Shown here: piece by piece, positions 1 to 6,694 of the stretch
Position numbering within the stretch: the stretch's first letter is position 1
Layout of the letters: each line of letters starts with the position of its first letter
Origin: Gp6-AA40 sp035711805
GTDB taxonomy: Bacteria > Acidobacteriota > Vicinamibacteria > Vicinamibacterales > UBA2999
DNA length: 11,325 bases
Assembly (NCBI GenBank): GCA_035711805.1
Contig: DASTBV010000150.1
Location: 1-11,325 of the forward strand
Direction of reading: 5' to 3'
Made by a program: the position numbers and the translations under genes
The notes under the pieces: generated by a model
What the model was told of the DNA's origin: nothing
Seen by the model: the letters and a program-made list of their open reading frames with translations, nothing else
The model's database searches: none

Positions 1-1372
1 GCGCCTGGAACTTGATGTCCGCGTCCGCACGGGAGCGCGGCACCCAGGCGCTGATCAGACTCTCCTGACCGCCGGGACCCACCGCCGCGACACCGAAAAC
101 CCAGTCGTCGATCGACGCGCCCTGCACGACGAACTGCGTCACGTTGCCGACTGCCTCCGATGATTCCCACGCCTGAGCCCAGGGGTCGCGGCGGTAGATG
201 CGGTAGCCCGAGGCACCGGGGGACGCCAGCCACCGCAGGTTGGCGTCGTAGCCCGATGGCTGCCGCCCGATCAGCGGCTGCCCTTTCTCGCTGACGACCC
301 GCGGCGCGGGCGGCGCCATCGCCAGCAGCGCAGCCGCGGCCACATTCACGCGCGCGTTCTGCGCCAGGTATGTGGAGTCGACGCCTTCGGGTGTGTCGTC
401 CGCGCCGTGCTGACGCGAAAAGTTTTCCTTCGATTCACGGAACACGACCGCCGGAAAACCGTGGTGCGTGAACGAGGTGTGATCGCTCGAGCGGCTGAAC
501 CGGTCCTCGCGCGCCATCAGCCTCACCCGGTGCGACGGCACATACGCGACCGCCGCTTTCTCGATGTACCGCGCCAGCGACCGGGACATCGAATCCTCGG
601 GCCCCTGCGCGTACAGGCGTACCGTGGCGGTATCGACAACGCCATTGCCTCCGCGCGAGCTGCCGACGATGTCGTTGTTGAACGTTGCCTCGACGATCGC
701 TCCGCTTTCCCGCAGGCGCTGGGCGTGAGCGCGCGATCCAAACAGGCCCTGCTCCTCGCCCGCCCACAAGGCAAACACGAGTGTGGCGTCGAAATCGATG
801 CCGCTGCCGGCGAGCACACGCGCCAGTTCCATCGTCAGCGCCGTTCCGCTGCCGTTGTCGTTGGCTCCGGGCGCGAGCGCGTTGTAGTCCTGCGTCGGAT
901 TCAGCTGCGCATCGGGGACGGTAACGCCTGGCGCCTGCGTGTTGGACGCAATCTGCGCGCCCGGCCCGATGTTCACGGTGTCGTAGTGAGCCGTGACGTA
1001 GATCCGCCGCGCGCTTCGCCCCGGTAGAACTGCAATGACGTTGCGCAGTTCCACGGGCCGCGTGATACGGCCCTGCTGCGCCAGGTGGTGGACGTCGAAA
1101 CTGACATGGAGACGCGGACTCGCACGTTGCAGCTCACGCAGAATCCATTCGCGCGCGGCTCCAATACCCCGATCAGGCGCCGTGGCGTCCGACAATGTGT
1201 TGCGCGTGCCGAATGCGGCCAGCGTCGTGACCGTCTGTTGGAGCCGCGACGGCGACACCGCGCCGACCAGGGCAGCGACGCGCGGGTCGGTCTGCCGCTC
1301 AGACGGCTCCGGACGTCCGCAGGCCGCCACGGAAGCGACAACCATCGTTACCAGCAGGAGGAGTCGAATCAT
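1..1372 (-). CDS. M28-family zinc metallopeptidase, lipoprotein type, with C-terminal fibronectin-III-like region (3' end cut by the window)
   Basis: Read from the sequence: the frame is open from ATG at 1372 to the window edge, 457 codons with no stop. The N-terminus has a short hydrophobic signal and a lipobox (V15-A-A-C18), so the protein is probably exported and lipid-anchored. The M28 di-zinc ligand set is visible in order: H129 (VTAHYDT), D172 (GANDNGSGT), E206/E207 (WAGEEQGLFGS; general base plus ligand), D234 (FNNDIVG) and H298 (SDHTSF). All are intact, so an active aminopeptidase/peptidase is expected. After about residue 355 comes a Pro/Ala linker, then a stretch (about 372-447, RWLASPGASGYRIYRR through FGVAAVGPGGQES) that looks like one fibronectin-III domain, common behind secreted M28 domains. 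The substrate is unknown. It is divergent from the plus-strand gene at 1560. The missing C-terminus is probably short, since the FnIII domain is nearly complete. Confidence 0.93.
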   Translation of the reverse strand, partial: MIRLLLLVTMVVASVAACGRPEPSERQTDPRVAALVGAVSPSRLQQTVTTLAAFGTRNTLSDATAPDRGIGAAREWILRELQRASPRLHVSFDVHHLAQQGRITRPVELRNVIAVLPGRSARRIYVTAHYDTVNIGPGAQIASNTQAPGVTVPDAQLNPTQDYNALAPGANDNGSGTALTMELARVLAGSGIDFDATLVFALWAGEEQGLFGSRAHAQRLRESGAIVEATFNNDIVGSSRGGNGVVDTATVRLYAQGPEDSMSRSLARYIEKAAVAYVPSHRVRLMAREDRFSRSSDHTSFTHHGFPAVVFRESKENFSRQHGADDTPEGVDSTYLAQNARVNVAAAALLAMAPPAPRVVSEKGQPLIGRQPSGYDANLRWLASPGASGYRIYRRDPWAQAWESSEAVGNVTQFVVQGASIDDWVFGVAAVGPGGQESLISAWVPRSRADADIKFQA

Positions 1373-1559
1373 CGAAATTCCCGTAAAAAAGAAGGCACAA
1401 ATTTCACATAAACACCGCCGTTTACCCAGCCCATCCGCACCGCCTATCAGGACAGTGCGCTCGCGGGCCGATAAGACAGGGTGAAGATCTCGCCTGCTTC
1501 CGGATTTCATCGTGGCACAGATCCTGAATTACCGGTGGGCAGAAGGGCGGGTTACGCAG
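1373..1559. other. Divergent intergenic region between the M28 peptidase and the pseudo-receiver gene
   Basis: This gap of about 190 bases must hold the start signals for both divergent genes. The part next to the peptidase is AT-rich on a GC-rich background (a run of six A at 1385-1390, and A/T-rich sequence to about 1414), as expected near a minus-strand promoter. No convincing -35/-10 pair could be fixed on either strand. A GTG at 1512 in frame with the plus gene could extend it by 16 residues. No RNA gene or repeat was seen. Confidence 0.4.
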
Positions 1560-1934
1560 ATGACTGACACCCGGATCGCGGTCACACCAGTGCAGAAGGT
1601 CGTTGTCGTCAACGGCAACACCGAAGTACTGGGCATGCTCGAGACGGTGCTCGACGCCGGTCGCTACGACATGGTGTTCGTCGAGTCGAGCGAGCACGCG
1701 TACTCGCAAATCAAGAAAGTCCTGCCGAACCTCGTCATTCTGTGCACGCGGATCGAACAGCTGCACGGATTCCAGCTGTTGACGATGCTGAAGCTCGATG
1801 AGGAGACGCGGGACATCCCCGTGCTCACGTGCACAACCGAGCACGAAGGACAGGATTTCGACACTGCGATCTCGCAGCTGGCGGACGAAGAAGAGGAGAC
1901 GTTTCCCACGCGTCCTGCGCTGCGCATGAATTGA
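1560..1934 (+). CDS. Degenerate (pseudo-) receiver domain protein
   Basis: 124 residues from ATG 1560; a purine-rich AAGGGCGGG lies about 10 bases upstream. An alternative GTG at 1512 adds 16 residues (MAQILNYRWAEGRVTQ) that do not look like part of the fold. The response-regulator receiver pattern is clear: first strand KVVVVNGN (13-20), PNLVILCTRI (56-65), the HGFQLLTMLK helix (69-78) and IPVLTCTTE (87-94). The residues that normally do phosphotransfer are changed: the acidic pair is N18-G19, the phospho-acceptor Asp is Cys62, and no Lys is seen after the T90 strand. It is therefore unlikely to be switched by Asp phosphorylation and more likely acts as a protein-binding domain. The end is an acidic run (ADEEEETF, 109-116) instead of a full last helix. 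No output domain is present. It stands 91 bases before a PilZ gene on the same strand. Confidence 0.85.
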   Translation: MTDTRIAVTPVQKVVVVNGNTEVLGMLETVLDAGRYDMVFVESSEHAYSQIKKVLPNLVILCTRIEQLHGFQLLTMLKLDEETRDIPVLTCTTEHEGQDFDTAISQLADEEEETFPTRPALRMN

Positions 1935-1971
1935 AATCGCGCACGATGCCCGCGTGCTACTGGCGATTTCA

Positions 1972-1993
1972 GGGGCGGCCCTCGGGCCGCCCC
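1972..1993 (+). terminator. GC-rich perfect hairpin between the pseudo-receiver and PilZ genes
   Basis: GGGGCGGCCC (1972-1981), a two-base centre, then GGGCCGCCCC (1984-1993): a perfect 10-bp inverted repeat (about 9 bp with a 4-base loop in practice). It is followed by ATCGTTTGT, a weak T stretch. It sits 37 bases after the pseudo-receiver stop, so it fits an intrinsic terminator or attenuator that separates or tunes expression of the PilZ gene. The short T tract makes efficiency uncertain. Confidence 0.65.
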
Positions 1994-2025
1994 ATCGTTT
2001 GTACGGTATAAACCCCACAGAACCC

Positions 2026-2367
2026 ATGACGAAAAAGCGTGAGTACGAGCGCGTTCCGATGCTGGGTCAGCTCGTTGGCGAAGTCATGGTGTTCGAACCG
2101 ATGGCCGTCACGCAGCTGAGCGTCAAGGGACTGGCCGTCGAAACGCGATTCCCGCTTCACCTCAACTCACTGCACGACATGCGGCTCACGCTGCGGTCGC
2201 AGCCGGTCGTCGTCAAGGCGCGGGTCGTTCATTCGCGCATCAGCGACGTCGATCAGGACGTCGTGACCTACTACTCCGGCCTCGAGTTCGTCGAGCTGCC
2301 GGACCGGATTCGCGCGGTGATTGCGGAGTTCCTCGAGGCGATCAAGGCGGAGCGCTCGGGCGTCTAG
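2026..2367 (+). CDS. PilZ-domain protein (possible c-di-GMP receptor with an altered motif)
   Basis: 113 residues. ATG 2026 is chosen because the upstream in-frame ATG (1954) would read through the GC hairpin, and because the PilZ RxxxR motif normally lies near the N-terminus. Seen: R5-E-Y-E-R9 (RxxxR, the c-di-GMP phosphate clamp), then V28-T-Q30-L-S32-V-K-G35 in the place of the canonical [D/N]xSxxG, and the closing strand pattern YYSGLEFVEL (82-91). The protein is a single PilZ domain with a short C-terminal helix and no membrane segment. The Gln at position 30 in place of Asp/Asn may weaken or change c-di-GMP binding; the Ser, the Gly and both Arg are kept. Known PilZ adaptors act on motility, secretion or polysaccharide machinery, but no such genes are in this window, so the target is unknown. 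Confidence 0.85.
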   Translation: MTKKREYERVPMLGQLVGEVMVFEPMAVTQLSVKGLAVETRFPLHLNSLHDMRLTLRSQPVVVKARVVHSRISDVDQDVVTYYSGLEFVELPDRIRAVIAEFLEAIKAERSGV

Positions 2368-2372
2368 CAACA

Positions 2373-2394
2373 AGGCCGACCTGAAGGTCGGCCT
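2373..2394. terminator. Bidirectional terminator between convergent genes
   Basis: AGGCCGACC (2373-2381), loop TGAA, GGTCGGCCT (2386-2394): a perfect 9-bp stem with a 4-base loop. It lies 6 bases after the PilZ stop (plus) and 9 bases after the gamma-glutamylcyclotransferase-like stop (minus). It is followed by CTACTT on the plus strand and TGTTGC on the minus strand. Position and shape fit a shared terminator for the two convergent genes. Confidence 0.8.
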
Positions 2395-2402
2395 CTACTT
2401 CA

Positions 2403-2804
2403 TCAGCGCACTTTCAGATGCTCGAGATAGTCGCCAGACTCGATGCGTTCGGCGCGGCCGAGCGGCGCATTGTAGAAATAGACCCATGCTTCCACCGTGG
2501 TGCCGTCTTCAAGGGCTACAGGTGTCCTGGTGCGGGTGTACAGGCTGGTCTCAGGGTCGCCGGGCCGGTAGCCTTCGAGCTCGTCGAGGGTGCGGAGCGC
2601 GGCAAAGGGGTCGGTGAGCTCGTAAACCTCGCCGGTGACGCGGCTGTCGGGCGCCGGCACGGCCGCCGGGTAGATGCCAAGGTCGAAGAGCGCGGCGGGG
2701 ATGGTGCCGCGACCCACGAAGGCAAGGTGCTGATCCAGACGCATTTGCCCGGTCCGGTTGAACGGGGTCATCAGCGTCCCGTAGAAGAAAACCAATTCGG
2801 CCAC
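2403..2804 (-). CDS. Gamma-glutamylcyclotransferase / AIG2-like family protein
   Basis: 133 residues from a GTG at 2804. The family hallmarks are seen: FFYGTLM at 6-12 (the YGSL-type substrate-binding loop), GEVYELTD at 59-66, and LDELEGY at 73-79, which carries the catalytic-type Glu; then an EAWVYFYN strand at 105-112. The length is typical of the single-domain GGCT-like fold. Family members release 5-oxoproline from gamma-glutamyl amines or amino acids, but the exact substrate cannot be told from sequence. The start lacks a clear ribosome binding site; a GTCCGCC/GGCGGAC hairpin stands just upstream. It is cytosolic, with no signal peptide. Confidence 0.9.
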   Translation of the reverse strand: MAELVFFYGTLMTPFNRTGQMRLDQHLAFVGRGTIPAALFDLGIYPAAVPAPDSRVTGEVYELTDPFAALRTLDELEGYRPGDPETSLYTRTRTPVALEDGTTVEAWVYFYNAPLGRAERIESGDYLEHLKVR

Positions 2805-2817
2805 GCTTTGGACACAG

Positions 2818-2836
2818 GTCCGCCGGGACGGCGGAC
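2818..2836 (-). terminator. Small hairpin upstream of the GGCT-like gene (possible weak terminator)
   Basis: GTCCGCC (2818-2824), a 5-base loop, GGCGGAC (2830-2836). It stands about 50 bases after the stop of the upstream membrane protein gene and 14 bases before the GGCT-like GTG. There is no T run after it, so it may be a Rho-type end, a leader structure or chance. Confidence 0.3.
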
Positions 2837-2856
2837 TCCACTGGCCGAAACTACGC

Positions 2857-2873
2857 CGGGCGTGAAAGGCCCG
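2857..2873 (-). terminator. Short hairpin just downstream of the membrane-anchored protein gene (possible weak terminator)
   Basis: CGGGC (2857-2861), 7-base loop, GCCCG (2869-2873): a 5-bp stem 12 bases past the TAA at 2886-2888. On the minus strand it is followed by GCGTAGTTTCGG, with no real T tract. Together with the hairpin at 2818-2836 it may end transcription of the gene above. Confidence 0.3.
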
Positions 2874-2885
2874 TTTACAGCGTCT

Positions 2886-3902
2886 TTATAGCGTTGGGGG
2901 AAGCGGCCGGCGCGGAGCGGCCGCGGCCGGAGCGCTGGGAGCGGTCGCCTGCTCTTTCATCTTGCCGAGGAGGTCGATTACGGATGGCGGCACGGTGAAG
3001 CCGAGCGTGACGGTCGTACCCTGACCGCCCAATTCGAGCGTATTGACCAGCTCGGCGAGCTGCGGGTGCTGGCTGGCCTGCATGCGCGCCAGCGCCACGA
3101 ATCCGCGGACGACGTCGCGCAGGTTGGTGGCGGCGGCTTCGTCGCGGGCTTCGGCCCGGACCATCGCGCGAATACTGTCGTCGATGCGGCCGTTCACGGC
3201 GAACCAGGTCACCGGCGGCAGCTGCTGGCGAATCTCCTGGGGAATGACGCTTCCCGCCGCGATCGATTCGACGTGGGCAATTGCCCAGGCATTGCCGCCA
3301 TCGAAGTCCTTCACCATGCCCATCAGGGCGGTGTTCTCGGTGACGTTCTTCCCGGAGGCCTTGGTGTCGATCGCTTTCTTGACCGACGCCGGCGAGCCCA
3401 CCAGCGCGAGGTCCGGCTCGACGAACGACAGACCCAGCTCATTCTGGAAGGTAATCAGACGCTGCTGGTTGTACTGCTCGACCTCGCCGCCCTTGGCGCG
3501 AATGGCGGCCTCAATCCGGGCGGTATCGAACCGTCCACGGGCGACGAGCAAAGGCCGGCTGGCGGCGGGATTCGACGGGTCCGGGCTCCCGCTGATCGAG
3601 GCCACGAGGCGATCTACGTCTGTCTGAATATTGATGCCGGTTTCCGCCTCGAACTGGTCGGCGCCATCTCCCGGGGAAATCTGCTGGATGAGCTTCTGGC
3701 GCACCGCGGAATCCATCACCTCGCGAACGTTGGCATACGCAACCGCCGTGGCATCCACCGGAACGTAGGCCAGTTCGGCCGGTCCGTCACTGGTAATCCC
3801 CAGATTCGGGAAACCGACGTATGAGGCGACAAGACCCGTTCCCAGGCCAGCCACCAGAATAGCCACGCCGAGGAGCAGGAACCGCTGGGTGCGTCTGGTC
3901 AT
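2886..3902 (-). CDS. Membrane-anchored protein of unknown function (DUF3352-like style)
   Basis: 338 residues from ATG 3902. This start has a good GGAG site 7 bases upstream, whereas a TTG 12 bases earlier lies at the predicted transcript start. Seen: basic N-terminus (MTRRTQR), one hydrophobic helix at about 8-29 (membrane anchor or uncleaved signal), and a large soluble, probably periplasmic, region. The pattern LAYVPVDATAVAYANVREVMDS (44-65), then PLLVARGRFDTARI (117-130), then EPDLALVGSPASVKKAID (162-179), and a tail of Ala/Pro (about 318-338), recalls DUF3352-type proteins, which have no known reaction. No catalytic motif was recognised. Its own -10 box suggests expression apart from the ABC operon that lies upstream. 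The family resemblance is from memory and only moderately sure; that the gene is real is very likely. Confidence 0.85.
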   Translation of the reverse strand: MTRRTQRFLLLGVAILVAGLGTGLVASYVGFPNLGITSDGPAELAYVPVDATAVAYANVREVMDSAVRQKLIQQISPGDGADQFEAETGINIQTDVDRLVASISGSPDPSNPAASRPLLVARGRFDTARIEAAIRAKGGEVEQYNQQRLITFQNELGLSFVEPDLALVGSPASVKKAIDTKASGKNVTENTALMGMVKDFDGGNAWAIAHVESIAAGSVIPQEIRQQLPPVTWFAVNGRIDDSIRAMVRAEARDEAAATNLRDVVRGFVALARMQASQHPQLAELVNTLELGGQGTTVTLGFTVPPSVIDLLGKMKEQATAPSAPAAAAPRRPLPPTL

Positions 3903-3920
3903 TTGGGACTCCAACGACAG

Positions 3921-3950
3921 ATTATACGGGGCGGCTGGCGGCTGTGTTCC
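3921..3950 (-). promoter_or_regulatory. Predicted sigma-70-type promoter for the membrane-anchored protein
   Basis: On the minus strand a perfect TATAAT (3926-3921) lies 18 bases before the ATG at 3902. With an 18-base spacer the -35 position reads GGAACA (3950-3945), matching only the last three bases of TTGACA. A start of transcription near 3914 would leave a leader of about 12 bases holding the GGAG ribosome binding site. A perfect -10 box is striking in such GC-rich sequence. Confidence 0.55.
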
Positions 3951-3999
3951 CGGGATGTTGCTCGGACTTTACAAAACGGCCGAGCCCTGCGCCCGGGAG

Positions 4000-4019
4000 G
4001 TTCCGCCTTTAAGCGGAAC
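4000..4019 (-). terminator. Hairpin after the ABC operon
   Basis: GTTCCGC (4000-4006), loop CTTTAA, GCGGAAC (4013-4019): a perfect 7-bp stem 17 bases beyond the permease stop (4037-4039). On the minus strand there is no T run directly behind it, although a GTTTTGT stretch follows about 20 bases later. It is the best candidate for the end of the ABC operon transcript. Confidence 0.45.
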
Positions 4020-4036
4020 ACACGGCGTTCAGCGGT

Positions 4037-4936
4037 TTATTGCTCGAGTACGTACTCCTTTCGCTCGACGATACGCATCGCCCAGGCGAGCGACAGAACC
4101 GTGATCGTGATCAAGACGAACAGGCTCAGCGGTGCCGATGGCGACTCGGAAAAGACGGACTGGAGCAGCGACGTCACGCTTTCGTCCGCGGGCATGGCGT
4201 GGGGCACCAGCGCCTGAAGGTAGTGCGCCAGCGTGAAACGCCGCAGGTAGCCGGGCATCAGCATCGCGAACTGCTCCCAGCCGAACGTAAAGACCAGGCC
4301 CACGACCAGCGGCCGCTTCATCCATGCGCCCACCATCGTGAAGACCGCACCATAGGCGGCGATGCCGATCGACAGCAGCCCGAGGTCGGTCAAAAGCGCC
4401 GGAAAGGTTCTCGCAACGTCGCGGAGCGGCACCAGCATGAAGTACACGATCATCACCGACGGCAGCACGACGAGCGTGGTGCACGCGAGATACGCCAGGT
4501 ACTTGCCGAGCAGGACCGCCCCGCGGCGGAGCGGCCGCGTAAAGAGATAGGTGATCGTCTTGTCGTCGACTTCGTCGGCGATGAGCGAGGTGCCGTAGAA
4601 GACGCCAAGTACCGGGACGATGAACCGCAAGAAGAGCACCCAGATGATCATCCCGAAGATGCTCGCCGGATCGACACCCTGGCCGTTGACCCGGAGCGGC
4701 GCCACGCCGCTCGCCTGGACGATGCGGGCGATTGTCGCGAGGAGCACCGGTGCGCCGACGATCAGCGCCATGAAAATCGTCCGCCGGGACCAGATCAGCT
4801 CGCCGAGCGAAAGGTCGAAGATGCGCGCCGCGCCGGCGAACGATGATCGTGCCGGCGAGCTCCCGGGCCCCGGCGTTCCCTGCCCCTTCTGCACCCCTTG
4901 AACCTCCTGAACCCCCTGAACCCCCTGAACCCCCAT
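4037..4936 (-). CDS. ABC-2 type transporter permease, second pair
   Basis: 299 residues from ATG 4936, whose A overlaps the last base of the TAA of the ATPase before it (TAATG), so translation is probably coupled. Hydrophobic segments lie at about 54-73, 93-119, 143-169, 184-205, 210-227 and 268-288, giving six helices as in ABC-2 exporters. The conserved loop after helix 2, IADEVDDKTITYLFTRPLRR (119-138), matches the family pattern of an acidic stretch followed by a [L/S]-x-[S/T]-[R/K]-P-[L/I]-x-R motif. Residues 1-19 are a Gly-Val-Gln repeat coded by a 9-base tandem repeat; this is unlike the family and may be an added tail. An in-frame GTG at 4894 (codon 15) is an alternative start. The substrate is unknown. 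It presumably works with the ATPase at 4936-5853. Confidence 0.9.
   Translation of the reverse strand: MGVQGVQGVQEVQGVQKGQGTPGPGSSPARSSFAGAARIFDLSLGELIWSRRTIFMALIVGAPVLLATIARIVQASGVAPLRVNGQGVDPASIFGMIIWVLFLRFIVPVLGVFYGTSLIADEVDDKTITYLFTRPLRRGAVLLGKYLAYLACTTLVVLPSVMIVYFMLVPLRDVARTFPALLTDLGLLSIGIAAYGAVFTMVGAWMKRPLVVGLVFTFGWEQFAMLMPGYLRRFTLAHYLQALVPHAMPADESVTSLLQSVFSESPSAPLSLFVLITITVLSLAWAMRIVERKEYVLEQ
4880..4933 (-). repeat. 9-base tandem repeat (GGGGTTCAG) at the start of the permease gene
   Basis: On the minus strand, straight after ATG 4936, six 9-base units follow without a break: three exact GGGGTTCAG copies (4925-4933, 4916-4924, 4907-4915), then GAGGTTCAA, GGGGTGCAG and the decayed AAGGGGCAG (4880-4888). 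Because 9 is a multiple of 3 the reading frame is kept, and the repeat is read as Gly-Val-Gln units. Units decay away from the ATG. Confidence 0.9.
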
Positions 4937-5853
4937 TACTGCTTCACCAGATACTGGAAGACGGCCTGCAGGTTGTCGTCGGGCGAGGTCACCTCGTCGA
5001 TCACGCCGACCTCTCCGGACGCCGCCATCTGCGTGACACGTGCGTAAAACGCATCGGGCCGCGCCGTTTCGACGACGAGCGCGCCCGGTTCGAAGCGCAT
5101 GCTGATCACGCCGTCCTCGACCAGGAGGGTGCGCGCCAGCGCGCGTGGGTCGGCGACGCGGATGAACACCGTATGCGGATGCGTGTCGATGAGATCGCGA
5201 ATCTGGTGGACGTTACCCTCGGCCAGAATCCTCCCGTTGTTGATGAGGAGGATGTTTGAGGTCATCGCCTCGACCTCGTGCAGGATGTGACTCGACACGA
5301 TGATGCTCTTGCCGGCCCGAGCCCAGTCCTTGATCTGACGGATGGTCCGCCGCCGCATGATCGGGTCCATGCCGGTCAATGGCTCATCGAGGATCAGCAG
5401 ATCCGGTTCGTGCACGATCGCCTGCGCCATCTTGACGCGCTGCCGCATGCCTTTGCTGTAGGCGCCAATCTTCTTGTTCGCCGCCTCCATCAGATCTACA
5501 GCGGTGAGCGCGCGCTCGGCAGCCGCGCGCGCCGCGTCCTGTGATAATCCGTTCAGCCGCACCAGCGCGGTGACCCAGTCGATGCCGGTCATGCGCTCGT
5601 AGAACGCGTCCTGCTCGGGGCAGAAACCGATGCGTTGGTAGAGCGCCGGGTTACCCCAGATTGGCTCGCCGAGCACGTGCACGGCACCCTTGCTCGGCTT
5701 GAGCTGGCCCGTGATCAATTTCATGAACGTCGACTTGCCCGCGCCGTTCGGTCCGAGCAGGCCGGTGATGCCCGGCGGTACGGCGACGGTGACGTCGTTG
5801 AGGCCGGAGACCTGACCATACCACTTGGACAGGTGCTCGGTGGTCACGATCAT
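4936..5853 (-). CDS. ABC transporter ATP-binding protein, second pair
   Basis: 305 residues. ATG 5853 overlaps the TGA of the permease before it (ATGA), and the N-terminus MIVTTEHLSKWYG is typical for this family; the longer open frame above it is chance. All nucleotide-binding motifs are seen: Walker A GPNGAGKST (34-42), the Q-loop region at GFCPEQD (76-82), signature YSKGMRQRV (132-140), Walker B LLILDE (152-157) with D-loop at 163, and the switch His189 (SSH). After about residue 225 comes the C-terminal extension usual for ABC-2 exporter ATPases (about 80 residues). It should dimerise on the inner face of the membrane and drive export by the permease coded next. All motifs are intact, so it is expected to be active. 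Confidence 0.96.
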   Translation of the reverse strand: MIVTTEHLSKWYGQVSGLNDVTVAVPPGITGLLGPNGAGKSTFMKLITGQLKPSKGAVHVLGEPIWGNPALYQRIGFCPEQDAFYERMTGIDWVTALVRLNGLSQDAARAAAERALTAVDLMEAANKKIGAYSKGMRQRVKMAQAIVHEPDLLILDEPLTGMDPIMRRRTIRQIKDWARAGKSIIVSSHILHEVEAMTSNILLINNGRILAEGNVHQIRDLIDTHPHTVFIRVADPRALARTLLVEDGVISMRFEPGALVVETARPDAFYARVTQMAASGEVGVIDEVTSPDDNLQAVFQYLVKQ

Positions 5854-6692
5854 GTGACCACCTCCACTCCGCGGACACGCCGTTCGAGCACCAGGACGGA
5901 CCCGCCGAGCAGCAGCGCCACGACCAGCAGCGCCACCGGGAACGGGATCGGCGGCGTGTTCTGGTTCCGGAAGATCACGTCGGCAAAGACGTTGAGGACG
6001 TCCCCGGGCGAGATGACTGCCCAGGCGCGGCTGCTGGTAATGCCGCGCAGCGCCTGGTACATCGCCGCGGTGAAGAAGATCAGCCCTGCGTACATCACCG
6101 CCACGAATCGGCGGCTCTTGGAGAGCGACGAGAGCGCCAGCATCGAAAACGCCGCCATCGTCACCGCCACGGCAGCGTACGCGGTGATTGCCGGGAACAG
6201 GAACAGATTGGCTTTCAGGAACGTCAGGTTCCCGGCAAACATCATCTGCATCAGGAGCAGCAGGATGCCCGGAACCCACGTCACCGCGATCAGGAAGATC
6301 AGCAGCGTCGCCAGTTTGCCGACAACGTAGTCAACGCGCGTGAGCGGCTTCGAGAGATAAATCTGCAGAGCGTTCGCGCGCCGATCGTTCGCGATCAGGC
6401 CGGCGCCCACGTACATCGTGATGAAGAAGACGAAAATGCCCTGCTGCTGGAGGAACTCACGAAACAACCCGGGAGTCGGCCCGAGGAACTGCGCCGTCTG
6501 CTGATAGTTGGCGGCGATATAGAGCTGTACGGTGCGAACGAGGAACGGCAGCCAGGCAACCAGCAGCAAGCCGAGAAATTTCCGCTCGCGCAGCCGTTCG
6601 ATGATACCGGCGCGCGTGATCACCCACCACGTCCGGCCGTGCGCCTCGCGCCGCCCGCCGTAACGCCGGTATCCCTGATCGTGAATAGGCAC
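5850..6692 (-). CDS. ABC-2 type transporter permease, first pair
   Basis: 280 residues from GTG 6692, two bases after the TAG of the first ATPase (6695-6697). The GTG is preferred because the N-terminus (M)PIHDQGYRRYGG is a usual opening for this permease group. Hydrophobic segments lie at about 38-59, 84-101, 123-150, 160-190, 195-212 and 249-269. The conserved loop ANDRRANALQIYLSKPLTR (101-119) is the ABC-2 motif near helix 2. A C-terminal ERRVRGVEVVT lies on the cytoplasmic side. Its stop overlaps the ATG of the second ATPase by ATGA, so these two are translationally coupled. Transported compound unknown; it could act as a homodimer with the first ATPase or mix with the second permease. 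Confidence 0.92.
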   Translation of the reverse strand: MPIHDQGYRRYGGRREAHGRTWWVITRAGIIERLRERKFLGLLLVAWLPFLVRTVQLYIAANYQQTAQFLGPTPGLFREFLQQQGIFVFFITMYVGAGLIANDRRANALQIYLSKPLTRVDYVVGKLATLLIFLIAVTWVPGILLLLMQMMFAGNLTFLKANLFLFPAITAYAAVAVTMAAFSMLALSSLSKSRRFVAVMYAGLIFFTAAMYQALRGITSSRAWAVISPGDVLNVFADVIFRNQNTPPIPFPVALLVVALLLGGSVLVLERRVRGVEVVT

Positions 6693-6694
6693 CG

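Noticed and set aside
407..1341. Several open frames on both strands within the first 1.4 kb
   Set aside because: All overlap the M28 peptidase frame, which has the full zinc-ligand set and a lipoprotein signal.
3066..3824. Plus-strand open frames opposite the membrane-anchored protein
   Set aside because: Antisense shadow frames without recognisable domains; the minus frame has a start signal, promoter and membrane anchor.
4040..4846. Plus-strand open frame of 268 residues opposite the second permease
   Set aside because: It is a shadow of the permease: very rich in Arg, Asp, Glu and His with no hydrophobic core, and no motif or ribosome site.
5854..6279. Long upstream extension of the second ABC ATPase frame
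   Set aside because: It overlaps the permease in another frame and has no family similarity; ATG 5853 gives the normal N-terminus and an ATGA overlap.
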